Below are positions 7,303 to 16,693 of a stretch of DNA of 64,000 nucleotides, piece by piece; the first letter of the stretch is position 1, and each line of letters starts with the position of its first letter. Source of the stretch: an uncultured Alphaproteobacteria bacterium (lineage in GTDB: Bacteria; Pseudomonadota; Alphaproteobacteria; Rhodospirillales; Rhodospirillaceae); contig LT599022.1 of the NCBI GenBank assembly GCA_900079695.1, positions 3,044,530-3,108,529 on the forward strand. Reading direction: 5' to 3'. The translations under genes and the position numbers were made by a program. Below the pieces are notes generated by a model that was given only the letters and a program-made list of their open reading frames with translations, had not been told where the DNA came from and searched no databases.

Positions 7303-9459
7303 ATGGCCGTTAAATTCGAACAGTCCCGGGCCGCCTGGGAAGAAGCCGTCACGAAAGACCTGAAGGGTAAGACCTGGGAGACCCTGGTCCGCGATACCCC
7401 CGAAGGCATCAAGGTGAAGCCGCTCTACACCGCCGACGACCTGGAAGGTCTCGAGCACATCAACACCTTCCCGGGCCTGCCGCCGTTCACCCGCGGCCCG
7501 CGCGCGACCATGTACACCGCGCGCCCCTGGACGATCCGCCAGTACGCCGGTTTCTCGACCGCCGAAGAGTCCAACAAGTTCTACCGCGCGAACCTGGCCG
7601 CCGGTCAGCAAGGCGTGTCGGTGGCGTTCGACCTCGCCACCCACCGCGGCTATGACTCCGACCATCCGCGCGTCGTCGGCGACGTCGGCAAGGCCGGCGT
7701 GGCGATCGACTCGATCGAGGACATGAAGATCCTCTTCGACGGCATTCCGCTCGACAAGATGTCCGTTTCGATGACCATGAACGGCGCGGTGATCCCGGTT
7801 CTCGCCGGCTACATCGTCACCGGCGAGGAGCAGGGCGTCGACAAGAAGGACATGGCCGGTACGATCCAGAACGACATCCTCAAGGAGTTCATGGTTCGTA
7901 ACACCTACATCTACCCGCCGGCTCCGTCGATGCGGATCATCTCCGACATCATCGCCTACACCTCGGCGAACATGCCGCGCTTCAACTCGATCTCGATCTC
8001 CGGCTACCACATGCAGGAAGCCGGCGCGACCGCGGTCCAGGAGCTCGCGTTCACCCTCGCCGACGGTCTCGAGTACGCCAAGGCGGCGATCGCCACCGGC
8101 CTGCCGGTCGACGCGTTCGCGGGCCGTCTCTCGTTCTTCTTCGCGATCGGCATGAACTTCTTCATGGAAATCGCGAAGCTGCGCGCCGCCCGTTACCTGT
8201 GGGCGCAGATCATGAGCCAGTTCAACCCGAAGAAGGCGTCGTCGCTCGCGCTGCGCACGCACTGCCAGACCTCGGGCGTGTCGCTCACCGAAAAGGACCC
8301 GTACAACAACGTCATCCGCACCACCATCGAATGCATGGCGGCGGCGATCGGCGGTACGCAGTCCCTGCACACCAACGCCCTCGACGAAGCGATCGCGCTG
8401 CCGACCCCGTTCTCGGCCCGCATCGCCCGTAACACCCAGATCATCGTCCAGGAAGAGTCGCGCATCACCCACACCGTGGACCCGATGGCCGGCTCCTACT
8501 ACGTCGAAGCCCTCACCGGCTCGCTGATCGCCGAGGCGCAGAAGCTCCTCGACGAGGTCGCCGATCTCGGCGGCATGGCGAAGGCGATCGAATCCGGCAT
8601 GCCGAAGCTGAAGATCGAAGAGGCCGCGGCGCGCCGTCAGGCCGCCATCGACCGCGGCACCGAGACCGTCGTCGGCGTGAACAAGTACAAGCTCGCCAAG
8701 GAAGAGCCGATCGAGATCCTCGAGGTCGACAACACCGCCGTCCGCGAGTCGCAGATCGCCCGTCTGAAGCAGATCCGCGCCACCCGTGACGAGCAGGCCT
8801 GCCAGGCCGCCCTCGACGCCATCACCAAGGCGACCGAGTCCGGCAAGGGCAACCTGCTGGATCTCGCCGTCGTCGCGACCCGCGCTCGCGCCACCGTCGG
8901 CGAAATCTCCTACGCGATCGAGAAGGTCGTCGGCCGTTACAACGCGCAGATCCGCACCGTCTCCGGCGTGTACGGCTCGGCGTTCGAAGGCGACAGCGAG
9001 TTCGAGGCCCTCAAGAAGGACGTCGACGCGTTCGCCGAGAAGGAAGGCCGTCGTCCGCGCATGCTGATCGTGAAGATGGGCCAGGACGGTCACGACCGCG
9101 GTCAGAAGGTGGTGGCTTCGGCCTTCGCCGACCTCGGGTTCGACGTCGACGTCGGTCCGCTCTTCCAGACCCCGGAAGAGGCCGCGAAGATGGCGGTCGA
9201 GAACGACGTGCACGTCGTCGGCGTGTCGTCGCTCGCCGCGGGTCACAAGACCCTCGCCCCGGCCCTGATCGCGGAGCTGAAGAAGCTCGGCGTGAAGAAC
9301 CCGGTGGTGTTCTGCGGCGGCGTGATCCCGCACCAGGATTACGACTTCCTGTTCAAGGCGGGCGTCAAGGCCGTGTTCGGCCCGGGCACCCACCTGCCGA
9401 CCTGCGCCCGTGAGGTCCTCGCGATCCTGAACGGCGCTCCGGCCGCCGCCGCCGAGTAA
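7303..9459 (+). CDS. scpA: Methylmalonyl-CoA mutase, single-chain type
   Basis: 718 residues, full length for the adenosylcobalamin-dependent mutase that interconverts (R)-methylmalonyl-CoA and succinyl-CoA in propionate and branched amino acid metabolism. The N-terminal TIM barrel includes [23 protein letters not shown] (acyl-CoA channel) and [12 protein letters not shown]. The C-terminal B12 domain has DGHDRG at about residues 595-600, whose histidine displaces the lower ligand of cobalamin. A strong ribosome-binding site (AGGGGAA) precedes the ATG. It has its own promoter and terminator. The chaperone MeaB lies 1.4 kb downstream, and B12 synthesis genes cobS and cobT lie about 4 kb beyond the mutase 3' end. 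Codon use is visibly optimised compared with neighbours, suggesting high expression. Confidence 0.97.
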   Translation: MAVKFEQSRAAWEEAVTKDLKGKTWETLVRDTPEGIKVKPLYTADDLEGLEHINTFPGLPPFTRGPRATMYTARPWTIRQYAGFSTAEESNKFYRANLAAGQQGVSVAFDLATHRGYDSDHPRVVGDVGKAGVAIDSIEDMKILFDGIPLDKMSVSMTMNGAVIPVLAGYIVTGEEQGVDKKDMAGTIQNDILKEFMVRNTYIYPPAPSMRIISDIIAYTSANMPRFNSISISGYHMQEAGATAVQELAFTLADGLEYAKAAIATGLPVDAFAGRLSFFFAIGMNFFMEIAKLRAARYLWAQIMSQFNPKKASSLALRTHCQTSGVSLTEKDPYNNVIRTTIECMAAAIGGTQSLHTNALDEAIALPTPFSARIARNTQIIVQEESRITHTVDPMAGSYYVEALTGSLIAEAQKLLDEVADLGGMAKAIESGMPKLKIEEAAARRQAAIDRGTETVVGVNKYKLAKEEPIEILEVDNTAVRESQIARLKQIRATRDEQACQAALDAITKATESGKGNLLDLAVVATRARATVGEISYAIEKVVGRYNAQIRTVSGVYGSAFEGDSEFEALKKDVDAFAEKEGRRPRMLIVKMGQDGHDRGQKVVASAFADLGFDVDVGPLFQTPEEAAKMAVENDVHVVGVSSLAAGHKTLAPALIAELKKLGVKNPVVFCGGVIPHQDYDFLFKAGVKAVFGPGTHLPTCAREVLAILNGAPAAAAE

Positions 9460-9485
9460 TCGGTCCGGCATACGGAATGAAAGAG

Positions 9486-9514
9486 CACCGGGCTTCGGCC
9501 CGGTGCTTTTTTTG
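9486..9514 (+). terminator. Rho-independent terminator of the mutase gene
   Basis: A nine-base-pair perfect stem (GCACCGGGC/GCCCGGTGC) with a TTCG tetraloop is followed by seven T. It starts 26 bases after the stop codon. Confidence 0.93.
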
Positions 9515-9626
9515 TTGCGACCGCCGGGCGAACGCCCCGCCCGGATTTTGACGCGCCGGGTGATTCCGGTCACTGCCGCCGAGTCGCGGTTGCGTCACGC
9601 TGTGCGCATCCGACGATGGAGGCGCC

Positions 9627-10322
9627 ATGACGCGTGTACTCGGGGAGATCGCGGCCCTGGTGTTCGCCGTGCTGGCATCCTGCGCGGCGCTCGCCCCGGC
9701 GTTCTCGGTGGTTCTGGCGGGGGTTCGCCCCGATCCGGAGGGCGCGGCCTTCCTGGTGCTCGGCATGGTCTACGGCATGGTCGCGCCGATCGGCTACTTC
9801 CTCGGCGAAACCTGGGAACGGCGCATCTGGTACGTTCTCGCCGCCGCCGCGGCCGCCTGCGGCATCGCCCGCACCGGCTATCTCTTCGACGTCAAGGCGC
9901 CGGGCGCGGCGATCCTCACCTTCGCCTTGCTGGTCGCGGGCTTCGTTCTCGCGATCGCCTGGAACCGCGCCGCCGACCGCCGCCGTCTCGCGGCGGTGGC
10001 GGCGGTCGAGGCGCACGCGGCGGAGGTGGTGCGGGCGGTGGCGCAGGCGGGCGTCGGGGCGTCGGGGGCCGGGCGCGCCGCCCTGCTCGCCGAGCGCCTC
10101 GCGGGGGCGGCGGTGTGGACCGCGGCGCGCGAGGCGCGGAACGCCGAGGATGCCCGCCGCCGCATCGGCGCCGCGCTCGCCGCCCTGGAACGCGATCTCG
10201 CCGCCAACCCGGCGATCGAGGCGGCGCCGCACGCCGCCCGCCTGCTGGGGGAGATGCGGGTGCGGATCGCGCCGCGGCGGTTCCGCCCGCGGCGGCCCGC
10301 GCCGCGGGTCCAGCCCGCCTGA
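9627..10322 (+). CDS. Membrane protein of unknown function
   Basis: 231 residues that I do not recognise. Four hydrophobic segments fill residues 5-115 (starting IAALVFAVLASCAALAPAFS, then VLGMVYGMVAPIGYFLG, YVLAAAAAACGIA, AILTFALLVAGFVLAIAW). A long alanine- and arginine-rich, probably helical cytoplasmic tail follows and ends in a strongly basic stretch (RRFRPRRPAP). GGAGG six bases before the ATG supports the start. It sits alone between the mutase terminator and a promoter for the next unit. No catalytic motif is visible. Confidence 0.7.
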   Translation: MTRVLGEIAALVFAVLASCAALAPAFSVVLAGVRPDPEGAAFLVLGMVYGMVAPIGYFLGETWERRIWYVLAAAAAACGIARTGYLFDVKAPGAAILTFALLVAGFVLAIAWNRAADRRRLAAVAAVEAHAAEVVRAVAQAGVGASGAGRAALLAERLAGAAVWTAAREARNAEDARRRIGAALAALERDLAANPAIEAAPHAARLLGEMRVRIAPRRFRPRRPAPRVQPA

Positions 10323-10372
10323 CCGGTGCTGCGGGAAGGCCGCCGATGCGGCGGTTCCCCGGGGGAAAACCC

Positions 10373-10402
10373 TTGGCCCCGGTTGCGAACATGCTCTACA
10401 CT
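10373..10402 (+). promoter_or_regulatory. Sigma-70 type promoter for the orf-meaB-cheZ unit
   Basis: TTGGCC (10373-10378) and TACACT (10397-10402) are 18 bases apart, ending about 40 bases before the ATG of the next gene. This is moderate agreement with consensus. Confidence 0.45.
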
Positions 10403-10443
10403 CGCGCTCGCCTTCATAGCGGGACGTGTCGTCAGTTGCGGAT

Positions 10444-10839
10444 ATGAGTTGGCTCCGAAACAGCCTGCTGCGCTTGGTTATGTCGAAACAGGCGCGCGAG
10501 AAGATGGATGCCTATCGTGCGGTGCAGCGTCATGAGCCGGTGGCCGGACGCGAAGCCGTTCCGCCGCCGCCCGAGCCGGTCAGCGAACCCGAGCTCGCGC
10601 GGGCGGTCGACGCCGCAGTCGCACGGATCGCCGAGGGCGAACATATCGACGAGGCGGGCCCGCTCCTGCGGGATCCCGGGCGCACCGATCCTTCGATCGG
10701 CCGCGCCGCACTGATCCGCAACGCCATGGCCATCCACAAGGCCCAGCAATCGGTCCTGGCCGGTCTCGACGAAGAAACGCGGCGGAAGCTAACCGCCGCA
10801 GCGATGCAGGCGTTTTTCAACGAGAAGCCAAAGCCATAG
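10444..10839 (+). CDS. Small soluble protein of unknown function upstream of meaB
   Basis: 131 residues from the ATG at 10444 (a GTG six codons earlier is possible; neither start has a clear ribosome-binding site). Not recognised. The N-terminus (MSWLRNSLLRLVMSKQAREKM) looks like an amphipathic, weakly hydrophobic helix. A proline- and glutamate-rich linker follows, then a helical segment from about residue 50 with DEETRRKLTAAAMQAFFNEKP at the end. It is 12 bases ahead of meaB and shares its promoter, so a link with mutase maturation or with chemotaxis (cheZ follows) is possible but only by position. Confidence 0.6.
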   Translation: MSWLRNSLLRLVMSKQAREKMDAYRAVQRHEPVAGREAVPPPPEPVSEPELARAVDAAVARIAEGEHIDEAGPLLRDPGRTDPSIGRAALIRNAMAIHKAQQSVLAGLDEETRRKLTAAAMQAFFNEKPKP

Positions 10840-10851
10840 GGGGAAGCGACC

Positions 10852-11889
10852 GTGACGACGCTCAATACGACGCGGACGGTGGTCCGGAACGCCGGAGCCG
10901 ACTACGACGTCGAGGAATTGTACGAAGGCGTGCTCAACGGCAACCTGCGCGCGCTCGCGCGTTCGATCACCCTGATCGAATCGCAGCGCCACGATCACCG
11001 CGAGATCGCCGACCAGCTTCTCACCAAGCTGCTGCCGCACACCGGCAAGTCTCTGCGCATCGGCCTGTCGGGGGTGCCGGGCGCGGGCAAGTCGACCTTC
11101 ACCGAGGCGTTCGGCACCTACGTCACCGGCCAGGGACATCGCATCGCGGTGCTCGCCATCGACCCGTCCAGCCCCAAGACCAAGGGCTCGATCCTCGGCG
11201 ACAAGACCCGCATGGAGCACCTCGCCACCAATCCCAACGCGTTCATCCGGCCGACGCCTTCGGGCACCACCCTCGGCGGCGTCGCGCGCCGCACCCGCGA
11301 GGCGATGCTGGTGTGCGAGGCGGCCGGCTACGACATCATCCTCGTCGAGACCGTCGGCGTCGGTCAGTCCGAGGTCGCGGTGGCGCGCATGACCGACGTG
11401 TTCGTGCTGGTGCTGGTGCCGGGCGGCGGCGACGAGCTTCAGGGCATCAAGAAGGGCATCGTCGAGCTCGCCGACGTGCTCGTCGTCAACAAGTGCGACG
11501 GCGATCTCGAACGCGCGGCCGAACGCGCCAAGGGCTCCTATACCAACGCATTGACGCTGCTCTACCCCTCCACGTCGAAGTGGATCCCGCCGGTGCTGAA
11601 GGTGTCGTCGATCGAATCGCGCGGCGTCGACACGGTGTGGGAGACCCTCGGCGACTTCAAGGACGTGATGCAGGAGGGCGGCGACTTCGAGAAGCGGCGG
11701 ATGTCGCAGGCGCGCGACTGGATGTGGTCGGAGGTCGGCGACAACTTGATGGAGGCGCTGCGCGCGCATCCGTCGGTGAACGCGATGATCGGCGAACTCG
11801 AGGGCGAGGTGGCGCATTCCCGCGCGACGCCGTCCTCGGCCGCGAAGGCGATGATGGAAGCGTTCGTCAAGGGCAGCTATCGCCCCTGA
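10852..11889 (+). CDS. meaB: Methylmalonyl-CoA mutase-associated GTPase MeaB
   Basis: 345-residue G3E-family P-loop GTPase of the MeaB/ArgK group. MeaB loads and protects the cobalamin cofactor of methylmalonyl-CoA mutase and helps eject damaged cofactor. The Walker A motif GVPGAGKST is at residues 74-82, followed by LAIDPSSPKTKGSILGDKTRM (switch I), VETVGVGQSE (switch II) and VVNKCDGD, the base-recognition motif. The GTG start at 10852 has AGGGGGAAG in front of it and begins 12 bases after the preceding gene. The enzyme it serves is encoded 1.4 kb upstream, in a separately terminated unit. Confidence 0.96.
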   Translation: MTTLNTTRTVVRNAGADYDVEELYEGVLNGNLRALARSITLIESQRHDHREIADQLLTKLLPHTGKSLRIGLSGVPGAGKSTFTEAFGTYVTGQGHRIAVLAIDPSSPKTKGSILGDKTRMEHLATNPNAFIRPTPSGTTLGGVARRTREAMLVCEAAGYDIILVETVGVGQSEVAVARMTDVFVLVLVPGGGDELQGIKKGIVELADVLVVNKCDGDLERAAERAKGSYTNALTLLYPSTSKWIPPVLKVSSIESRGVDTVWETLGDFKDVMQEGGDFEKRRMSQARDWMWSEVGDNLMEALRAHPSVNAMIGELEGEVAHSRATPSSAAKAMMEAFVKGSYRP

Positions 11890-11919
11890 CGGCGCGAAGA
11901 CGGGAACGGCGGAGAAAGA

Positions 11920-12516
11920 ATGTCGAACCAGGAAGTGGACATCCTCAAGCACGAGCTTGTCGGGCTGTTCGAGCATATTCAGAAGATCCGTCGCGAGATC
12001 GCGGCGATCCGCCGCCCGGGCGAATCGGGAGACCGCTTCGACCAGATGAGCGACGAACTCGACGCCATCGTCGACCATACCGAGGCGGCCACCAATACCA
12101 TCATGGAGAACGTCGAGGCGATCGGCGCGGCGGTCGACCAGGCGCGCGCCGGCACCAAGGAGCCAGCGGTGCACGAGGCGCTCGGCCGGGTCGACGATCA
12201 TGTCGGCGAGATCTTCACCGCCTGCTCGTTCCAGGACATCACCGGGCAGCGCATCACCAAGGTGGTGCGCTCGCTCAAGTTCGTCGAGGAACGGGTCAAC
12301 GCGCTGATCGGCATGTGGGGGCGCGACGCGCTCGCTCAGGTACAGCCCGTCGAAGAGGGGGGGAAGACCGGCGACGCGGCGCTGCTCAACGGCCCGCAAC
12401 TGGCCGGAGAAGGGGTTTCCCAGGACGACGTTGACCGTCTTCTGAACGGCGGCGACATGCAGGCGGCGTCTTCGGGCGCGAGCTCGCAGGACGATATCGA
12501 CAAGCTGTTCCCCTGA
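11920..12516 (+). CDS. cheZ: Chemotaxis protein CheZ (CheY-P phosphatase)
   Basis: 198 residues. CheZ dephosphorylates CheY-P and so ends the flagellar switching signal. The long helical hairpin spans about residues 1-130, and the catalytic region reads CSFQDITGQRI near residues 104-114, where the glutamine of QDITGQ is the catalytic residue in the family. The C-terminus normally carries one CheY-binding helix. Here two similar motifs are present, SQDDVDRLL near residue 166 and SQDDIDKLFP at the very end, both like the FliM N-terminal CheY-binding peptide. It starts 30 bases after meaB with GGAGAAAGA before the ATG. No other chemotaxis genes are in the window. Confidence 0.9.
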   Translation: MSNQEVDILKHELVGLFEHIQKIRREIAAIRRPGESGDRFDQMSDELDAIVDHTEAATNTIMENVEAIGAAVDQARAGTKEPAVHEALGRVDDHVGEIFTACSFQDITGQRITKVVRSLKFVEERVNALIGMWGRDALAQVQPVEEGGKTGDAALLNGPQLAGEGVSQDDVDRLLNGGDMQAASSGASSQDDIDKLFP

Positions 12517-12539
12517 CCCGGGGAACCTGTGGTTTTCAC

Positions 12540-12568
12540 TTGACGCCCGCCGGTTCGCCTTGTAGAAC
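12540..12568 (+). promoter_or_regulatory. Sigma-70 type promoter of rpmB
   Basis: TTGACG (12540-12545) and TAGAAC (12563-12568) are spaced by 17 bases, about 40 bases before the L28 start. Confidence 0.5.
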
Positions 12569-12609
12569 CACGGCCTCTTGCAGGCGTTACATTTGCGGAA
12601 GGAATTGTC

Positions 12610-12909
12610 ATGGCTCGTCGTTGCGCCATCACGGGTAAGGGTGTGCAGACCGGCAACAACGTCAGTCACGCCAACAACAGGACTCGTCGCCGGTTCCTGC
12701 CGAACCTCCAGGAAACCTCGCTGATCAGCGAAGGTCTGGGCGTTCCGGTGCGCCTGCGCCTGTCGGTGAACGGCCTGCGCACGGTCGAGCACAACGGCGG
12801 CCTCGATGCGTTCCTGCTCGGCACTTCGGACGCCAAGCTCACCGCCGACGCGCTCAAGATCAAGCGGCGCCTGAAGAAGGCTCTGGCCGCGAAGTCCGCC
12901 GCCGCGTAA
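12610..12909 (+). CDS. rpmB: Large-subunit ribosomal protein L28
   Basis: 99 residues. The N-terminus [29 protein letters not shown] is diagnostic of L28 (bL28), a basic rRNA-binding protein of the 50S subunit. It is slightly longer than E. coli L28 (78 residues), with a central insertion and an alanine/lysine-rich tail, as is usual in alphaproteobacteria. GGAAT precedes the ATG. It is a one-gene unit with its own promoter and a long downstream hairpin. L33, often next to L28 in other bacteria, is not here. Confidence 0.97.
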   Translation: MARRCAITGKGVQTGNNVSHANNRTRRRFLPNLQETSLISEGLGVPVRLRLSVNGLRTVEHNGGLDAFLLGTSDAKLTADALKIKRRLKKALAAKSAAA

Positions 12910-12927
12910 TCCGGCAGTCGGACGACA

Positions 12928-12967
12928 AACGAAACGGGCGTCCCCGCAAGGGGGCGCCCGTTTCGTT
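12928..12967 (+). terminator. Long hairpin after rpmB, probable bidirectional terminator
   Basis: An 18-base-pair inverted repeat (AACGAAACGGGCG plus CCCC, loop GCAA, then GGGG plus CGCCCGTTTCGTT) begins 19 bases after the stop codon. The T-run is interrupted (TTTCGTT), so termination may be less than complete. Confidence 0.7.
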
Positions 12968-13020
12968 CGTGCGCGATCTCGGGTAGACTGCCCCCCTCGT
13001 TCCTCTGGGATTTCCCCGAC

Positions 13021-13770
13021 ATGACCGTGATTCAGGACTATCTGCGCGCGCTCAACGGCATCGGCGTGCTCGACAAATGCGAGATCGACGTCACCGGCGA
13101 GTCGACGTTTCTGAGCGTCTGCCTGGAGAAGGCGCGATCGCGGCTGCCGGTGGTGTTCGACGTCGGGGCACACGTCGGCGACTATACCCGCGAGGTGTTG
13201 AAGCGAGCGCCGCGGGCGCGGATGTTCGTGTTCGAGCCGCACCCCAAAACCTTCGCGTCGCTCGGCGAGCTCGCCGAACTGCCGAACGTGACGCCGCTCA
13301 ATCTTGCGCTCGGCGAACGCGACGGCGAGCTGCCATTCTACGATTACCGCGACATGGATGGCAGCTTCCACGCCTCGCTCTACCGCGACGTGATCGAGAC
13401 GCTGCACCACGCGCCGTCGGTGACGCATACCGTCGCGGTGCGCAGGCTGGCGGACGTCGCCGCCGAATACGGCGTCGACCGCATCGACCTCCTGAAGATC
13501 GACACCGAGGGCCACGAGTATGCGGTTCTCGAAGGCGCGGAACCGCTGATCCGCGCTGGAGCGGTGGACGTCATCCACTTCGAATTCAACGAGATGAATG
13601 TAATCTCGCGGCGGTTCTTCAAGGATTTCTGGGATTTCCTGCCGGAGTACGACTTTTTCCGGCTGCTGCCGGACGGCGTGCTGCACATCGGCAAGTACAT
13701 CCCCCTGGCGTGCGAGATTTTCGGCTTCCAGAATATCGTCTGCGTCCGCAAGGATCACAAGCTCTACTGA
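13021..13770 (+). CDS. FkbM family SAM-dependent methyltransferase
   Basis: 249 residues. FkbM-family enzymes O-methylate sugars or polyketides. The SAM-binding loop is VVFDVGAHVGDYTREVL near residues 42-58 (the D-x-G-A-x-x-G signature), followed by the acidic end of strand 2 (FVFEPHPKTF) and LLKIDTEGHEYAVLEGAE, the FkbM hallmark block. The C-terminus FGFQNIVCVR is also typical. It stands alone between rpmB and the convergent cobT gene. The substrate is likely a cell-surface glycan, but no sugar-biosynthesis cluster adjoins it. Confidence 0.88.
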   Translation: MTVIQDYLRALNGIGVLDKCEIDVTGESTFLSVCLEKARSRLPVVFDVGAHVGDYTREVLKRAPRARMFVFEPHPKTFASLGELAELPNVTPLNLALGERDGELPFYDYRDMDGSFHASLYRDVIETLHHAPSVTHTVAVRRLADVAAEYGVDRIDLLKIDTEGHEYAVLEGAEPLIRAGAVDVIHFEFNEMNVISRRFFKDFWDFLPEYDFFRLLPDGVLHIGKYIPLACEIFGFQNIVCVRKDHKLY

Positions 13771-13777
13771 GCCGCCC

Positions 13778-15646
13778 TCAGAACACCCGCCCGGCGCGCG
13801 CGTGGGTGTCGTCGTCGAGGAAGAGGTTGGTGAGTTCGGCCAGGAGGGTGCCGCCCAACTCCTCGGCGTCGACGATGGTGACGGCGCGGCGGTAGTAGCG
13901 GGTGACGTCGTGGCCGATGCCGATCGCGGTGAGCTGCACCGGCGACGTCCCCTCGATCCATGCGATCACCTCGCGCAGGTGGCGTTCGAGGTAGATCCCG
14001 GAATTCGCCGAGAGGGTCGAGTCGTCCACCGGCGCGCCGTCGGAGATCACCATCAGCACCCGGCGCTTCTCGGCGCGCGCCAGCAGGCGCTTGTGCGCCC
14101 ACATCAGCGCCTCGCCGTCGATGTTCTCCTTGAGGATGCCTTCGCGCAGCATCAGCGCGAGGTTCTTCTTGGCGCGGCGGTAGGGGGTGTCCGCACCCTT
14201 GAAGACGATGTGGCGGAGGTCGTTGAGGCGGCCCGGGTTGGCGGGGCGTCCGGCGCGGTCCCAGTCCTCGCGCGACTTGCCGCCCTTCCAGGCGCGGGTG
14301 GTGAAGCCGAGAATCTCGACCTTGACGCCGCAGCGCTCCAGCGTGCGCGCGAGAATGTCGGCGGAGAGCGCCGCGACGGTGATCGGGCGGCCGCGCATCG
14401 AGCCGGAGTTGTCGATCAGCAGCGTCACCACGGTGTCGCGGAAGTCGGTCTCGCGCTCGATCTTGAACGACAGGCTGTGGGTCGGCGCGGCGACGATCCG
14501 CGCGAGGCGGCTGGCGTCGAGGATGCCTTCCTCCTGGTCGAACTCCCAGCTCCGCAGTTGGCGCGCCATCAGGCGGCGCTGCAGGCGGTTGGCGAGCCGC
14601 GCGATCACCCCCTGGAGCGGCAGCAGCTGGCGGTCCATCAACTGGCGCAGGCGGGTGAGCTCGATTTCGTCGGCCAACTCGGCGGCGGCCACCACCTCGT
14701 CGTGGGTGGTGGTGTAGGCGGCGTAGTAGCCGCCCATGCCGGGCGGCGCGAACGGGTCGTCGCGGCGGCTTTCCTCGGTCGGGCCGCCCGCCTCGTCGGC
14801 ACCTTCCGCCTGCATGTTGAGGGATTCGTCGTCGTCCTCGACGGCCGCACCCTCGGCGTCGGCGGCCATCGCCGAGGCGGCCGCGGTCTGCATCTCGGAA
14901 TCGCCTTCCTCGCCGCTGCCCTGCTGGGCGTCGGGCGGTGCGCCGTCGCCCGCGTCGGGCTCGGATTCGGCGCGGTCGGCGTCGTCCGGATCGAGTTCCG
15001 GCTCGATGTCCATGTCGGCGAGCAGGCGGCGCGCGGCGCGGGCGAACGCCCTCTGGTCGTGCAGGCTGGCGGCGAGGCGGTCGAGAATCTCCACGGCGTC
15101 GGGGTCGGCGGCGCGCGCCCACAGTTCGGCGACGTGGGCGGCGGGCGGCGGCACGTCGCCTTTCATGAAGCGTGCGATCGCGGCGCAGTAGAGGGCGTCG
15201 GCGAGCGGCACCTGCTCGGCCTTGCGGCAGGTCTGCAGGCCGCGCGCCCGCAGGGTGGCGTCGAGCGCGGCGGCGAGGTTGTCGCGCACGCCGTCGAGGG
15301 CGCGGCCGCCGAGGGCGTTGGTGCGGGCGGTCTCCAGCGCGTCGAAGACCTTGACCGCATCTGCCCCGAGCGGCGCGTAGCGGCGGTGGGTGGCGTCGTC
15401 GTGGTAGCGCAGCTTGAGCGCCGCCTGGTCGGCGACGCCGCGCAGGCGCGGCACCGCCGCCGGGTCGAGGCTGCCGACCGGCGCGGGGAGCTGCACCCGC
15501 TCCGCCATGACCGAGGCGACCGCGCCGGGCGCGAACGCCACCTCCGCCTCCGGATGGCCGGAGAGCGCGCGGACGCAGCCGGCGATGGCGCGCTTGAACT
15601 CCTCCACCGCCTCGGCGTCGTCGGGGGTCGCCGGGTTGATCGGCAT
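13778..15646 (-). CDS. cobT: Cobaltochelatase subunit CobT
   Basis: 622 residues, full length for the CobT subunit of the aerobic cobaltochelatase (CobN-CobS-CobT), which inserts cobalt into hydrogenobyrinate a,c-diamide using ATP. The central part is a long acidic linker ([20 protein letters not shown] and further acidic runs near residues 215-290). The C-terminal von Willebrand A domain carries the MIDAS motif [13 protein letters not shown] near residue 408, with the rest of the metal site in VMVISDGAP. It follows cobS with only one base between stop and start, the usual order. CobN is not in the window. It supplies B12 for the mutase encoded about 4 kb away. Confidence 0.97.
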   Translation of the reverse strand: MPINPATPDDAEAVEEFKRAIAGCVRALSGHPEAEVAFAPGAVASVMAERVQLPAPVGSLDPAAVPRLRGVADQAALKLRYHDDATHRRYAPLGADAVKVFDALETARTNALGGRALDGVRDNLAAALDATLRARGLQTCRKAEQVPLADALYCAAIARFMKGDVPPPAAHVAELWARAADPDAVEILDRLAASLHDQRAFARAARRLLADMDIEPELDPDDADRAESEPDAGDGAPPDAQQGSGEEGDSEMQTAAASAMAADAEGAAVEDDDESLNMQAEGADEAGGPTEESRRDDPFAPPGMGGYYAAYTTTHDEVVAAAELADEIELTRLRQLMDRQLLPLQGVIARLANRLQRRLMARQLRSWEFDQEEGILDASRLARIVAAPTHSLSFKIERETDFRDTVVTLLIDNSGSMRGRPITVAALSADILARTLERCGVKVEILGFTTRAWKGGKSREDWDRAGRPANPGRLNDLRHIVFKGADTPYRRAKKNLALMLREGILKENIDGEALMWAHKRLLARAEKRRVLMVISDGAPVDDSTLSANSGIYLERHLREVIAWIEGTSPVQLTAIGIGHDVTRYYRRAVTIVDAEELGGTLLAELTNLFLDDDTHARAGRVF

Positions 15647-15647
15647 C

Positions 15648-16658
15648 TCAGGCCTGGCGCGACGAGAGGCTGAGATGCGACGCGGCGGCGTCCGGCAGGT
15701 CCTTGCCGAAGCAGCGTTGATAGTATTCCGCCACCAGTGGGCGCTCCGCCTCGTCGCACTTGTTGAGGAAGGTGAGGCGGAAGCTGAGGGCGGTGTCGCC
15801 GCCGAAGATCTGCGCGTTTTCGGCCCAGGTGAGCACGGTGCGCGGGCTCATCACGGTCGAGACGTCGCCGTTGATGAAGCCCGAGCGGGTCAGCCCCGCC
15901 ACCGCCACCATCGCCGCGAGTGTCTTGCGCCCGAGGTCGTCGCCGTAGCGCGGCAGCTTGCGCAGCACGATCGCCTCCTCGCGTTCGGGGGCGAGGTAGT
16001 TGAGGGTGGCGACGATGTTCCAGCGGTCCATCTGACCCTGGTTGATCTGCTGGGTGCCGTGATAGAGCCCGGTGGCGTCGCCGAGGCCGACGGTGTTGGT
16101 GGTGGAGAACAGCCGGAACGCCGGATGCGGGTGGATCACGCTGTTCTGGTCGAGCAGCGTCAGGCGGCCCTCGACCTCCAGCACCCGCTGGATCACGAAC
16201 ATCACGTCCGGGCGGCCGGCGTCGTACTCGTCGAACACCAGCGCCATCGGCCGCTGCAGCGCCCAGGGGAGGATGCCCTCGCGGAACTCGGTGATCTGCT
16301 TGCCGTCCTTCAGCACGATCGCGTCCTTGCCGATCAGGTCGATGCGCGAGACGTGGCTGTCGAGATTGATGCGGATGCAGGGCCAGTTGAGCCGCGCGGC
16401 GATCTGCTCGATGTGGGTGGACTTGCCGGTGCCGTGGTAGCCCTGCACCATCACGCGGCGGTTGTGGGCGAACCCGGCGAGGATGGCGAGCGTCGTGGTC
16501 GGGTCGAAGCAGTAGGTCTCGTCGACGTCGGGCACGTGCTCGGTGCCGACGCTGAACGCCGGAACCGTCAGGTCGCTGTCGATGTCGAACACGTCGCGCA
16601 CCGACACCTCGATGTCCGGCCGGTTCGGGATCGCGTCGTTCGGCTGCAATTGGGTCAT
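15648..16658 (-). CDS. cobS: Cobaltochelatase subunit CobS (AAA+ ATPase)
   Basis: 336 residues from the ATG at 16658. This AAA+ subunit forms a hexameric ring with CobT and powers cobalt insertion by CobN. The N-terminus [21 protein letters not shown] is the conserved CobS opening. Walker A is [10 protein letters not shown] and Walker B is LVFDEYDAG, with the sensor region [15 protein letters not shown] at 16697 would overlap the stop of the J-domain gene and add 13 residues. The ATG was chosen because it places the conserved block at the usual distance. Order is J-domain gene, cobS, cobT on the minus strand. Confidence 0.96.
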   Translation of the reverse strand: MTQLQPNDAIPNRPDIEVSVRDVFDIDSDLTVPAFSVGTEHVPDVDETYCFDPTTTLAILAGFAHNRRVMVQGYHGTGKSTHIEQIAARLNWPCIRINLDSHVSRIDLIGKDAIVLKDGKQITEFREGILPWALQRPMALVFDEYDAGRPDVMFVIQRVLEVEGRLTLLDQNSVIHPHPAFRLFSTTNTVGLGDATGLYHGTQQINQGQMDRWNIVATLNYLAPEREEAIVLRKLPRYGDDLGRKTLAAMVAVAGLTRSGFINGDVSTVMSPRTVLTWAENAQIFGGDTALSFRLTFLNKCDEAERPLVAEYYQRCFGKDLPDAAASHLSLSSRQA

Positions 16659-16693
16659 TTGTCCGTTCTGATCTGGTCCGTTCCGCCCCGCGC

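Noticed and set aside
5881-9573. Open frame of about 1,230 codons on the minus strand over the mutase gene
   Set aside because: Antisense to methylmalonyl-CoA mutase; low-complexity composition and no start signal. The strong codon bias belongs to the mutase frame.
10789-13758. Open frame of about 990 codons on the minus strand over meaB, cheZ, rpmB and the FkbM gene
   Set aside because: It crosses four clear genes and two promoter/terminator regions; composition shadow.
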